A DNA stretch of 64,000 bases, taken from the NCBI GenBank assembly GCA_947561715.1, contig OX387203.1:1054001-1118000 (forward strand), in the 5' to 3' direction. Numbering within the stretch: the stretch's first letter is position 1; the number at the start of each line of letters is the position of its first letter. The stretch comes from Ascidia mentula (taxonomy: Eukaryota > Chordata > Ascidiacea > Phlebobranchia > Ascidiidae). The notes beneath the pieces are model-generated. The model did no database searches and was not told where the DNA came from. It saw nothing but the letters and a program-made list of their open reading frames with translations. Positions 1 through 17,131 of the stretch are shown here, piece after piece. A program made the position numbers and the translations under genes.

Positions 1-4753
<4,753 letters not shown>

Positions 4754-4775
4754 GTCTGCTAACTCGTGAAAACTG
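4754..4775 (-). promoter_or_regulatory. Short 5' leader with possible spliced-leader acceptor, aralar gene
   Basis: On the minus strand a pyrimidine-rich tract ending GTTGTTCAG (AG just above 4772) precedes the ATG by only 19 nt. In tunicates many mRNAs begin at such an AG by spliced-leader trans-splicing. A conventional 5' intron would look the same, so this is inference. Confidence 0.35.
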
Positions 4776-7156
4776 AACAACGAAAATAAGTTCTTTAACT
4801 CAAGTTTGTGTTTGCCAGTAAAAAGGGAGGTCTGCCTTCAACACAAAAACATTAAGTTTCCATCTGAAAAACTACAATACGTTTTGCATTTTCAGGGTGA
4901 TTGCTGCACATATTTGCTTGTAATCTGCAACATTTGGCTATGGACAGAATACATAAACTACAAGGTGCTTGATACTGCGTATCTAGAAAATGACTGGGTG
5001 TCGTTTAATTTGCTATTTGCTGCATTTACTATAACCCGAAACCAACGCCCGAGGCCTGGAGCCAAAATTTTACATGTTGAAACCAACTCAGTCACCGGGT
5101 GAATGACCTTAAGTAACCTGAAACGTGTTCCTCCTATCCAACTTTACACGCGCCGAATAAACCTTGATTGGTCCTTCCCAGCCATGCGTTACTAAACACG
5201 CGTGGTCACTGCGTGCCGGCTGTTCTTGGAGGGCTGGTATGTAACATTCACCCACTCAAGGTTAAATTTGTCATTACACAGATCATAATACATGTCGAAA
5301 GAACATAGCCGTCACACATTTTAAGCCAAAATCTCAAAATCTATGTGATTTTGATCACGTGTTGCAAACATTTTTTTTCGCAAACAGTGAAAGAATCTCA
5401 GCCGGGGATTTCCCCGGTTTGGCGCAGGTGGAGAAGTGTCTGATTGGATAAAACAATGTCCACGTGTCACACGGAAATGTAACTTTCCCGCGCAAACTAA
5501 TCGCTGATTTAAGATTATTAACATACAAAAGTGTTTAAACATCTTCAACAGAAACTCAATTTGATGAGCCTATGTATCTAGCCCTTCTAGCAGTTTCATG
5601 ACCTGTGCAAAGGGTGCAAAAAGGTCCAAACTAACAATCACCAAGTGACATTTTTTAATGCACTACAGCACACAGTTGCAGAAAAAAACAAATAAACAAA
5701 AACAACAATAAAACGTTCACACTAACCAAGTTCTACAAAGCCGATAAATTAAGGGTTTTCTGTGTAGAAATGACCCGTTACATTGATCACAAGGGTTTCA
5801 ATCCTAAGCCAAGGTACAGAGAAGTTTGAAAAGGCAAACAGCATTATATTTGGGACAAACGGCATAATATTTTGTTGCACCATAGCATGTTTTTCTGTCA
5901 AAGAAGTGCAATGGGCAACTATTGAATTGACCCATTTCAAGCACCAACTCTTGAGCAGAATGAATTCTCAAAGACTTAAAAAACTTTAAGCACAAGATTG
6001 AATTCAACACACTTTGTACAACAGCGACAAGAAACACAAAAAAGGCTTCGCGAAGTCAGAAGACAGAGCAAATATGCAGCTGAAGATCACAAATGTAAAT
6101 AACAGTTTAGGCAGCCTTATTTCACAAAACTGCTAACGAGGAAAAATACTACATGAAAAGCAATCTGCAATCAGCCTCCCCTTTTCCTCGTAGAAATGGT
6201 AAAGTAAATCATATACTAAGTTTTTAAAATCCCTTGAAAAACACTTTCTACAGCAGGTAAACAATAAATACAACAGTGACTAAACAATGGTATCTGTGAC
6301 ATCACAGGGGTAGAAACTGTAGGTCACAAAAATGAACTGGTGGAAAAGCAGGTTGGAAGGGTTTTGATAATACTTTGCTAATAAATTGTTATAAGTGAAT
6401 ATTTATGTACAAATGAAAAAGTCTTGGAACTTTCAAACACTGGGAGTTTCAAGTAAATATTTTGAAATAATTTGAATGCACCAAAATTCGAGCAGAAATG
6501 GAAGCGTTTTTTACATTTAGGAACATCTCATAAAAAGAATAAATACAACCAGCAGAGCATTGGGAAACGGTTTAGCGAAGCATATTTTAAATCAGCCAAG
6601 ATAAAGAAATTTTTTGGAAAGTTTTAACACTTGGCCAAACAAACTTGAAAACTACTGGAGTATGTATGACATTTTTGCACCAAAAATTGTTGTTTTTTAT
6701 CAACCACAAAATTAGAACAAATGTTCCAAAACTAACGTCACAAACAATTCAATGCGAACTGCTGATAAAAATGACTGTAAGTATTTGGTCATGACCATCA
6801 AACTATGTTTTTTTTAAAAAACTTTTTAAAGGTCAAAAGGTTTGCTGGCATCACAGAAATCCTTTACTGCCGCAATAGGCTTGTATAAATTCATCGTTTA
6901 CAAATAACAACACAGCATTGTTGTTGACGATGTTCGTCACAATAGGGTTTGTTGTGACATAATCAAATCATAATGGCAAGTGTATAGGGTTAAATAAGCA
7001 CATGACATTCAATAAGCAAAAGACTGATTGATGTTTGACCATGTGCGGATACATTCATTTCCATCTTAACCAAAGCTTTTCGCCGAAATACTCAAAATCG
7101 GCCGAAGCGCCAAAAAAATATAAATTTTAAGGAACTTTTGGAACCCGCATCACCAT
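4776..7156. other. Intergenic: aralar upstream region and ZIP 3' flank
   Basis: No gene recognised. The part from about 5030 to 5560 is less AT-rich than its surroundings and holds two CACGTG palindromes (5356-5361 and 5461-5466), so it may contain the aralar promoter. The part from about 5600 to 7156 is AT-rich and would include the 3' UTR of the ZIP gene. I saw no convincing AATAAA on the minus strand near its stop codon. Confidence 0.5.
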
Positions 7157-10100
7157 CTAGTGTCCATGTCCACTGTGACCACCATTACCACCGGAGGAGC
7201 CAGAGAAGACCTCATGGAAGGCGCCTTCGTAGAGGGCGATAATGAGCATGATCATGACACCGATTAAAAAACCGACGTTCTGATAGATAAATCGGAATAG
7301 GCCGTCTTTTTGTAAACTTGATTCCAGCATTTGAGGAATCTGAAACGTAAACATACGGATTACACTTGAAGCATAGAAACAAAGCAAGGGCGTTTTATTG
7401 GGCGTGTACTTTATAACACAACCACAAGTTCGTACGAGGAATTTTATAACTGAAGTATAACAAAAGCAACAGACATGAAAAAATTACTCAACAAACATTT
7501 TTTGCCATTTTTTTACATAATTGTTAAATTGGTTTATTTATTTTGTTCAAAATTGAACTCATCGTTACCATGTCAACGAGAGCAACGTATAGAAATCCCC
7601 CAGCGGTGATGGCAAGTATCCAAAGCTTGACTTCAGTTGTGTATTCGCCTATTGCCAACCCTGTCAACAAAACATGAAGATAAATATACGAAACATATTT
7701 GGGCACGGGTTTGCATTCGGCCTTTCGGCGTACAGTATGTAGATATGCGATGTGTCTGCAAACACGATACAGAATCCATTTAATGAAGAAATATCCCCAA
7801 TGAACAATATGCTTTGTCAGGTAAACGACGCGATTGACAGACAGAAAACCGTTGAACAAAATGAATCCGCTCCCTAAGGAACGCACGTGACTTACCTATT
7901 ATGACGCCAATAAAGGCTAGACAAGCGCAGAGGCCGTTATAGAGAATAGCTTGCTTGATTGACATTCCAGCATTTAAAAGAATGGCGAAATCTCCAAGTT
8001 CATGGGGAAGTTCGTGACAGAATACTGCAAGTGAAGTGCTCAACCCAGCCGCAATGCTACTACTGAAAGCTGCACCTGTAATAAAGACCATTGTTACGAT
8101 AACAATGAGAGTTATTCCTACAACAATGCAAAAATGCAAACTTTTATGATTTTAAATGAGGCGATTTAAACAAATATTATGAACGTAACACGCAGTATTT
8201 TAGGCTGAGTTACAGAATTAAGCTTACCGATAGCTAAGCCATCACTGAAGTTGTGCAAGCCGTCACCCATGACTATCATCCACGCCATGTCTTTGATACC
8301 AGAGGCCTTCGCTATGTCATGGTTATGGTGGCTGTGGCCGTGGTGATGACCGTGATGGGGACCCTCTGTATTAAACCACGCCGTTAGCGCGAACGCAAAT
8401 CGTGAACGTCAAAATAATGTCAAAACGTACAGGAAAAAGTCACATAAGCATGTATTTGTCAGGTCAAGTGTTCACATTTTTTACAGTTGTCAATTACAGT
8501 TTTGGGGTCAAATCATTTTCCATTTAACATTTATTACAAGGTCGATGATTTATCACGTATTTGACCTTGAAGCGCACGATGACCTTCAAACCAAATTTAC
8601 TTTCACGATAAGTGAAAATTTTGAAAATTTTGCGAAGTTGTGAACAGCCCCGAGCAAAGCCTTTTTCGACGAAAGACCTGTTTCGTCCAAAAAGGGCATT
8701 TCAAACATTAGGTGGCATGACGCGTTACCCGTCAATGACTCACGTAAGAAAATTAGACGTGGTTAGGCTACATGTAATAAAATCCCAATTACTTGGTTTC
8801 CTTACCTACACTCGAATTTGGGGAATACTACATGTATTAATGTATTAAATATAATACATTATGCATGAAGAATTCTTAATGTAAGTTTTAATAGAGCAAC
8901 ATATCGTTAATACACAGCAGACCATGAGCAGATTGGCGACCAAATCGTTAAATTTAATAGATCAGTTTTTGCCCAGTTTACATTAGAACAACCGATTTTA
9001 CATTAGAAACAAATTAAACCTAACTAAAATATCCTTTGCATCACCAGCTATCCCGAAGAATAATAACACAATAATCAAAGATGGAATCAAAGCCTAATAC
9101 AACAGTTAAGTGTACATACCGATGACCACAGTTGGCACAACTAACTTCTCCTTCACATCATCTTCTATTGTTTTTTCAAGATCCAGTTTCCTTGGAAACG
9201 GCGGAGTGCTGTTGCCTGTAGCAACCACAGAAACATAGTTTTCTTAATTGCACATAAAAATATGATGAACACATTTAATATGTATTGACAAGTAAAAGTT
9301 TTTTTTTGTAATAAATTCAAGAAATGCAACACAAACACAGAGAATAAGTTTAAAATAAACTCACCACATTTTGTTCCCCAGGTGGCAGTAGAGGCATCTC
9401 CAGCAGCAATATGGTTGCAACCCTAAAAAATTGTTGGTTTAAGTTAAGGTTTGTCTGCTTAAACAACTTGTTTTTTAAAGAAGCACAAGAAATAGTAATA
9501 AACCAACTCTCAAACATACACTAGTTTAAATGCAGGAATTATTGAAACATATTATACCATGTTACTAGTTCTTTTTTACAATAATTGTTCAAAGTGTCAA
9601 GGTTTATCAAACTATTTGCATGGTAAAAGAATGGTTTATAAATTTTGCCCATAATAATTCAGGAAGATAAATTTCCCGAATTTGCCGTTAGTATAAGTTC
9701 TGAATCATAAAGGGATTTTCTAAAAAGTTCATCGAAAACCTATCAGTACACAAGATCTACCATTTACAGCCACAAAAATGTTGACAATGTTTAGGCTTAC
9801 AGCAGCAGAAGAACAACCGCTGTCTTGCGAACCGTGGACATCTGTGTCATCGACTTGATTGGTTGCCGTTATGAATGGTTTCTCATCTTCTGTTGCTAGA
9901 ACAGTTTCTGCAAAAGATCCGCACGAATTCCATGATTTAGTTGACCAACAAATAGTGCTTGATTCTTACATAACCACAAGGGACAATTTATGTCTGGTAA
10001 AGACAACTTTAATTGTTATTTCAACAGATTGGAAAATGGTAATAACACATATTCTTTGTTTGTGGCATTAAGTCTTTGACAAAATCATGGAGAAATGTGT

Positions 10101-13100
10101 GTGGGGCCTTTACATAAAGACTAGACATTCCAGAATAATGGCAACAATGGGTTATTTTCCAAAACTACCACCCACTCAATAACTTCAGCTATGGGAGGTC
10201 TCTAAATTCCAATTTCAAATTGGTTTCCAAAAAAGGTCCACAGAAAAACTTTCTAAACCTAATTTCATTTTTTTTTAAAGTAAAAATATTTGGGAGAAAA
10301 AAAACATAGAAAAACTTTCTAAAATTTTTTTTTGGAAATTAACAAAATGGCATCGACATCTTTTGAGTATATCCAAAAAAAAACATGAGCACTTGAAAAC
10401 TACGAATCAGAGCTAATTTACATATTTTAACCCACTATAAAGCGTTAAGCCCAACGAAATGACAACCAGACAACGTTCAATTAAAACAAAGCACATACAC
10501 TGAAGAAAATATTTGTGGCCGTTTACAATCCATAATTAAAACAGAACTTTGGAGTGGATTTTTTTAATGTGGATTCTAGGAACCACTGTCAAAAGATTAA
10601 CGCATTTTTGACAAAAAAAGAAAGTACAGAAAAGGTTGACAGATAAATTACAACTGTTTTTCTGGTAATTTTTGCTGCCTGGGTCACATAAGTGGATGAT
10701 TCTGAAAACTATGGCTTGATGATACTATTTGGAACATTATAGTAAGGTCAAGATGTGATGACATGAAGGTTGAAAAATGTGAATACAACACATGCTTAAG
10801 TCTGTATATTACCTTTCATGGCAGTGTTGTTCGGAAAAAATACATCAGAACTTTTTACTGGAGACACAACCGTGTCTGATGGAGTCGGAATAGCTTTCTT
10901 TTCAAGATTATCCTTTTTCTGCTGTGAAAAGAGAAGAAATTTCTTCAATATTTCTGTTTAAAAATTATAAAACAATAATTCACTCATTTTGGGGTGAATA
11001 TGATTGAAATATGAAAATAAAAAACTCAGCAACGGTAAAAATAAAGTCCAACTTTGCATCTATAAATGAAACTAGGTTCCGCTCAAGTGAACATTAGCAG
11101 CTTCCAATGTGTACAAAACCAACAATTAGTTACGCTTGCTCGAATGCCACCTTTGTTTACGCGTTCTGTGTGAAGCACGTTTTTATCTCATCTGTTTGTA
11201 GTTGTTAAACAATGAGCGCGTAAGAATAGGAGTTTCATGCTTTTATTGTTGGAAAAATTGTTTTATGACATCATAAAGCAAATATTTTTCTCCACATTTA
11301 TCCAACCCAATAGCAAACAATGTGGATAAGTAGAACATGATGTAAATTTCCAGAACATTTTATGTCATTAAAGAATCATCGTCTGTTCCAAATGTTTTAT
11401 GACATCATAATACCAACCTTTCTTTTTCTCCACATTCCCATCGCGCTCTCAAACACGAAGAACATATAAATGCCAATGACAGCGACCAAACTTTTCATGA
11501 CTTTTTGTCGTTCGTCTGCCACGACCTCCGCAGTGTGAACATGACCACTGTGGTCTCCACCCCCCATCGCCTGTGAAACAAGCAATAATAATTTAAGAAG
11601 AGAACGTCTTCTCTTGTCGGATGGCAGACGAAAAGGCGGTAAATATAATTTCTATGTTACTTTTAAAGGCACAACAATAATTTCAAAAAATGATAGATAA
11701 AGAAACTACTTTATACTACAAAATGGAACTTTTAGTATAGAGTTTGTGTACTAGCGTGTGGGCTTTAACCGGACATGAACTAATTAAGCAGTATTGCTCA
11801 CAACTTATTGACTAGTCCCACACTCATTTGACAATCAACACACAGTATTTTCTGTGCATGAAAGTGATTTCAACATAGAAACAAAACATACTTTCACATT
11901 TTGACATGTAAAGCGCGATAGTTTAATATTCACATGACAGCTCTGTTTCATGTAAAGCTGAAACAGTTCACATTCCTAACCATGACAGATCAAAAGGTTT
12001 TAATGACGTTGATTTAATACTGGCACATGTGGAACTGGAATTTGAACTCTAGGCAAAGTATGTCCAGTTTAAAAAATGTTTATTTAACTGCTTCTCTTTG
12101 CAGAAAACACACACACCGCCATGTATTTTATTATCTTTTACAGCGTTTGCTGTTTGAGCGGTGGTTGCAAAGCTGCAATAATAGCTCTGATATTGCGACA
12201 TGTTTAAATTAACAAGCGTTTTGCATCATCGAATTTTCGTATCCATGGGGGTCTTAGTATTGCCGTTATTGTGAAATCTAAGTAATTTAGCTATAGAGGA
12301 TTCAAGGCCACTAAAAAACACGAGAAAGGAAGTTACAACTGTGCAAAATGAGTCACTACAGCTCATTTATGGTTGGGTTGAGAGTTTCAAATGTACAATA
12401 TGCGTTATATCTATTTTTATCATTTCCTGGTTTACCGGTAATCAAGATATAGCAGCAGCAAAACTTTATTCAACATGTAAATTTGGGTTCTAAACTGGTC
12501 CATCCCATTAGTATAACTGTTTTTGCGCCATTTTTGATCATTTTTGGTAGGAGAATAAATTATATGTCATTGCTTCTTAAAATACTTAAAACCCACATGT
12601 GGTAAAAGATGAAGCAATCCATCGCCGACCAAAGTCCCAACAGCCAAAGCAACCAAAAATGACAGTAGTCTGTTGAAATGTACGGAGTGTTTCATCAGAG
12701 GAACGATCAGAATTCCGACAATGCTGAGAAGACTAATCACGGCCACAGAAGCAATAGAGATCAACCAAACTGTGTTAAAAGTTAGAGAGTTGTTTTAACC
12801 AGCATTTGTCAATGGTCAATAGATTTTCCCTAATGCATTTTGATTCTACCTTATCAACTATAACCTTTTTGATTCTATTAAATATAAATATTTGACTGGA
12901 GTGTTTATTTTGTTTCAAGTATTTTAGAAATCACCTGGCTGTTATAGTTGATTTAAATTTTACCAGTTCACAAACGCAAAAAGATTTAAAATCAAACTGC
13001 TTGAAAAAGTAACTGTTTTCACCTTTTGCACGATCCTCTTTCTGTGGAGTGGAATCATCAGAAACTTGATTTTCCTCAGCTGAAATTATAACAACAGAAA

Positions 13101-16100
13101 TTAAAATAAACCTCCATAAAACAGGAGAGAAACCAGCGTTACCATGACAACCTACCAGATTCTGGTTGACAAAAAGGTGAATTCAGGTTGTAAAGAAGTC
13201 TCGGTAAAATCAGCCAGAATTCTGAGAGAGTGAAACCATTTTGATTCCCTTCCCTATCTTCACTGAATTCATCGAGTAATGCTCGGGCGGAATCCAAGCA
13301 CTGCAATGAAAAGTGTGATTTTAAATCGACAAAAAATTAAGGGATGGAAATTGTTTGAAAAAAAGAAACTTTTGGTTGTTTGTAATTACCGGAAATTGGG
13401 GTCATTCAATTCAAAAAATTATTTTAAATTTGCTCATGTTTTTTTGTCCACAATAGAAAACTTCATAATTCTAAGAATAGAAAGACTGACTCATACTGTG
13501 TTTGTCTTTTCTTCAAAGTCTTTTTATTCTTAGAATTATGGGTAAATCTGTGACTTTTATAAGACAAATGAGATCGAATTAACTCGACACAAATAAATAA
13601 AAAAAAATTGAAATAGATTCACAATCTCGGCCTTTTTCAGGATGTTATCAAATGAAGCAGTTAATAGGTTCTGGCATGTAAAATCCCAGGAGGGGAAATT
13701 GCATGCAAATTTAATCATTTCTTTCAAGTGAACTTTCATTAAAGGTTTGATTTGGGCTTGTTAAAATTTAAAGAAAAAGGTGTGTGTGGAGAATATCATA
13801 CCAAATATAAATGCATCGGGTATAACAGTGCTCCCTAAAGTGAGTTCTACAACATAATCTTAAGGGTTTCATGAGCTACCTGCTAAACAAATTTGTTGAA
13901 TCTATGGGTAAAAAATACATGTCTAAATTTTGGTGAAAGTCTTGGGTTCTTTGTCAACTTAACTCAAACTTAAAGGGTTCCGTAGACAAGGAAAATACAG
14001 AGGTATAATTATGTGTAGCATATTAAATATTTTGTAACACTGACGTATGTTGGATAATATGTGAAAAAGCTGAAACAGTAACTCAATGTTTTATGTAATG
14101 TTAAAAAATGATCTGGTAACATTAAGGTATCCATTGGGTAGAAAGGAATTCATACTTTGGCACACACAAATACAAATAAGGTGGAAACACAGTTCGTTGA
14201 GTGGCGCATCAAGGAAATCACCACAGTGGTTACTAATATTCCAATGAAAGGAAATGTCAATCAAAAAGCCCTTGCAGTAATACCAGGGAAATATGCATGG
14301 TGCCTCTTGGAGGAACAAGAATGGCAACATAGTTTTTCCCATTTCCGATAAACAAACACGATTGGAAAGTTACTTTTGAGCTTTAAATTCTATGTGCCTG
14401 TTCACAACTTAATTTCAAACAGGGTCAGTTGTGGGAATACTGACACGTTGTCACTGACTATGTTTGCTGGTTCAAACGTTACTGAGTAATTTGCTAATGA
14501 CGACAGAGTAACAAAAAATAGAGTCAAGTGGTTCTTAATACAACTGCAAACATGCAGAAGAGGTCTGTGATGACAGTGCACATATACACAGCACCACTGA
14601 AAAACAATGCTGCTGAATACAACTTTGTCTCCCAGTACTAGAAGCTTATGTTACAAATTTGCACTGTCATCATTGAGTTTATGTTACAAATTTGACATCA
14701 AAAGCCTATTTTACACAATTGAAGTGAGTGAAACTTGAAAGCTTGTGTTTTAAAGGAAACTAATCAACCAATCTTTCCAATGTGCCCAATATACAGAAAA
14801 ATGCAGATTACATGAGACTGATGAAGGTACAATATATTTCGGAACCAATATTTCTCGAAATGAAAGTCAAAGCTATAAATTTGCTAGCAATGATGGATGA
14901 AGCAAGTGTTTCAAACACTACACTGTGTTCATCATCAGTGCTAAAACCAGCAAGCATTCACAAACCACCAGCAGATTTTTAGCTTTCATTTTTCGAAAAA
15001 CACTGATACAATCTACTCTATAATTCAAACTAGATTTTCAGCTTACCTCCTCAGATATGACGACCCCATTATCAAGTTCAAGGTCATAGTAGTAATCGAT
15101 TCCAAGGAGGTCCTGCAACGTCAGTTCACCGTGGTCATGACCATCGTGACTTTCAGAGGAGCTGTCATGGGAACCATGGTCATGACCTGCATGCGGATCT
15201 TCTTTTTCAACTTTGCGCCAAAAACCGATTTGCGTCATGAACTTTTTAAGCCCCTCCTCTGTGATCAGGCTTCCATTGGCGTACTCATTAAATATTTGAG
15301 AGGTGTATGCCAACATCCTTTTCACTGTCTAAAGAATATAGTGTTTTCCGTCAATATCTTTAAAAAACACTAAAATAAAATTTTACAAAGTAACACCACA
15401 ATTCAAAGTTTGCAAATAAATTTGTTTTTTCCAAAACTTTACAAAACATTAGAAGCAAGAAAACAGTGTGAGCGCTTCAAACTTTTAGATTTAATGAACT
15501 GCAATCAAGATCAAGTATTTAAATAAGGTTTATGTTTTGTTGTGTGCATTATTATATTGTTATTAGTAAATCATGTAAAGGAGCACAAAAGTCAAATCAA
15601 TGTTGGAATTACCTTAATCCCATTTAAAACAAATCACAATTTTAATGATTTTTACAAACGTATAAATGTTACATAAATAATTAATGAGCGACATTAAGGT
15701 AAATGATATAGATAAGCATTTGACCTGAAAGATAAAGGTTTGCACAAAATATCTCATTAAATTTGGCATACTATGTTTTAGTAACATAGAGATAATGTGT
15801 ACTCATGCATGTCAAATCAGGATCACCAAAAAAATTCACTGTTTTTTTTATTATTGATTTGTAAAATGTGCGGGAGGCAAACATTCACTTTTTAAAGTAT
15901 TTTTTGCGACTTTTTATTATTTTAATATATATATATATAATAACAATTTGATAAACATGGTGACATTGTTTAGAGCAATAAAAAGATACATACAACTTCA
16001 TTTGAGTTGAGTTGAAGGGAACACGTTCCATTAGTACAGTTGGTAAGAATAGGCTCATCATTATTATTTTGAGTAACTTGGTTTGAAATGGTGGAGTGTT

Positions 16101-16411
16101 GTAGTACGTCTGCAGTGGTAGTGACAGTTTCGAACGGCATTACATTTGGAACACTTGTGCCAACTTTAAAAATAAATCAAAAAATTTTTTATTACGTTTG
16201 CTTTTAAATTTTGGGTTAAATTTTCCCCATTTTATACCTGTTTAAATTATTTTTTTTCAAAATACGGTTATGATCGTTTTGCAAAAAAATTAAGACGGTG
16301 CTATTGCAGAAATAAAACACAAAAAATCATTAAAGCACAAGAAAAACATCCTTTACCTTCCACAGTGCTTTGGGATAAAGTGAGATGCAGAATCATCAAG
16401 AAAAAAAACAT
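7157..16411 (-). CDS. LIV-1 subfamily ZIP zinc transporter (SLC39A family)
   Basis: Imports zinc (possibly other divalent metals) into the cytosol. Coding exons: 16357-16411, 15994-16163, 15047-15328, 13156-13300, 13023-13079, 12597-12769, 11418-11570, 10813-10921, 9801-9907, 9365-9422, 9120-9215, 8228-8365, 7896-8075, 7569-7660, 7157-7339. They sum to 1998 nt (665 aa plus stop) with every phase matching. The first ATG opens a signal peptide ([15 protein letters not shown]). A long ectodomain follows, with N-glycosylation sequons (NCTNGT) and a His-rich stretch at about 119-142. The membrane domain has [16 protein letters not shown], the TM4 metal motif HNFSDG (506-511) and the TM5 motif HELPHELGD (535-543). 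His at the first TM5 position argues against ZIP8/14, which carry Glu. A second His-rich loop precedes TM4, and the tail ends GGHSGHGH. I cannot choose among ZIP4/5/6/10/12-type paralogs. Confidence 0.93.
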
Positions 16412-16586
16412 TTTGCTCAATAAGGCAGAAGCTCTACAGGCAAAAAAAAGATAGATTTTAAATGTAAATTAGTTAGAGGGAAATCATAGCTACCATTTTA
16501 CATTCTAAATGTACATACAACATGTTAACAATAACAAACTCTGATGCAATTTTATTGTAAGACACCATGAAAAAGTACAACCCTAC

Positions 16587-16653
16587 CTGAGGTTTAAAGG
16601 AAGATTCCATTTTGCTCTGTTATGATATACACAGCTGTACAACTTTTTACAAT
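16587..16653 (-). other. 5' UTR exon of the ZIP transporter gene
   Basis: Flanked on the minus strand by an acceptor (TTTTACAG) and a donor (GTAGGG). It holds a short upstream ATG frame, MESSFKPQ, that would read out of frame with the signal-peptide ATG after splicing and stop within the next exon. I therefore treat it as untranslated leader with an upstream ORF. A further leader exon probably lies between the TATA box region and the donor GTAAGT at 17013-17018. Confidence 0.55.
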
Positions 16654-17075
16654 CTGTAAAATACAACAAATATAGTTGCTTAGTCAATTCCATCCATTTT
16701 AATGTTGCATATACATTATATAGGCTGTTTTGTTCATTACACATCACTTTACATAGTATTTACTCGTCTGTAGGTATATTTACAGAACAAATAACATTCA
16801 AACAGTAGTTGGTAAGCATAACCACCCAATAAATATTGAGATTTCTTACAAAAAAGTTGGATAAGATAAAAAATGATCAACCTAAGGTCAAATTTTTTTA
16901 GTTTAAACTAGCCAAAAGCAACTAAACTAGGTAATACTTGTAAAATCTCTGCAAGAAAACTACCTAGAGCAAGATTTGGACAAATAACAAACACATACGA
17001 GAGACACATGGTACTTACCCATTATTTTTCACACGGAACGTTTCGTCTTGATTCAAGTACCCGGTGTAAACTAGT

Positions 17076-17085
17076 GCCGTGTGCA
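17076..17085 (-). promoter_or_regulatory. Metal-response-element-like site (MTF-1 type)
   Basis: The minus strand reads TGCACACGGC, which fits the MRE core TGCRCNC followed by GGC. It sits at or just downstream of the start predicted from the TATA box. MTF-1 is the known zinc-responsive regulator of metallothionein and some ZIP genes, so the placement in a zinc transporter promoter is suggestive. It is a single 10-base match and could be chance. Confidence 0.4.
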
Positions 17086-17113
17086 AAAGAACCACTACAG
17101 CCGAAATTTCCGA

Positions 17114-17121
17114 CTTATATA
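17114..17121 (-). promoter_or_regulatory. TATA box of the ZIP transporter gene
   Basis: The minus strand reads TATATAAG here, about 95 nt upstream of the first inferred donor site (exon ends at 17019). A start of transcription some 25-32 nt downstream would fall at about 17083-17090. A palindromic CACGTG lies just upstream at 17126-17131. Position and sequence fit a focused promoter, but there are no transcript data here. Confidence 0.5.
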
Positions 17122-17131
17122 CGACCACGTG

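Noticed and set aside
5321..5548. 75-codon minus-strand open frame upstream of aralar
   Set aside because: It lies in the presumed promoter region, resembles nothing, and has no link to the aralar start, which is well defined at 4753.
12571..12600. ZIP exon reading on to [10 protein letters not shown] as if the donor lay further downstream
   Set aside because: No donor there keeps phase with the next exon. A GTGGGT donor after LLHLLPH joins cleanly to [10 protein letters not shown].
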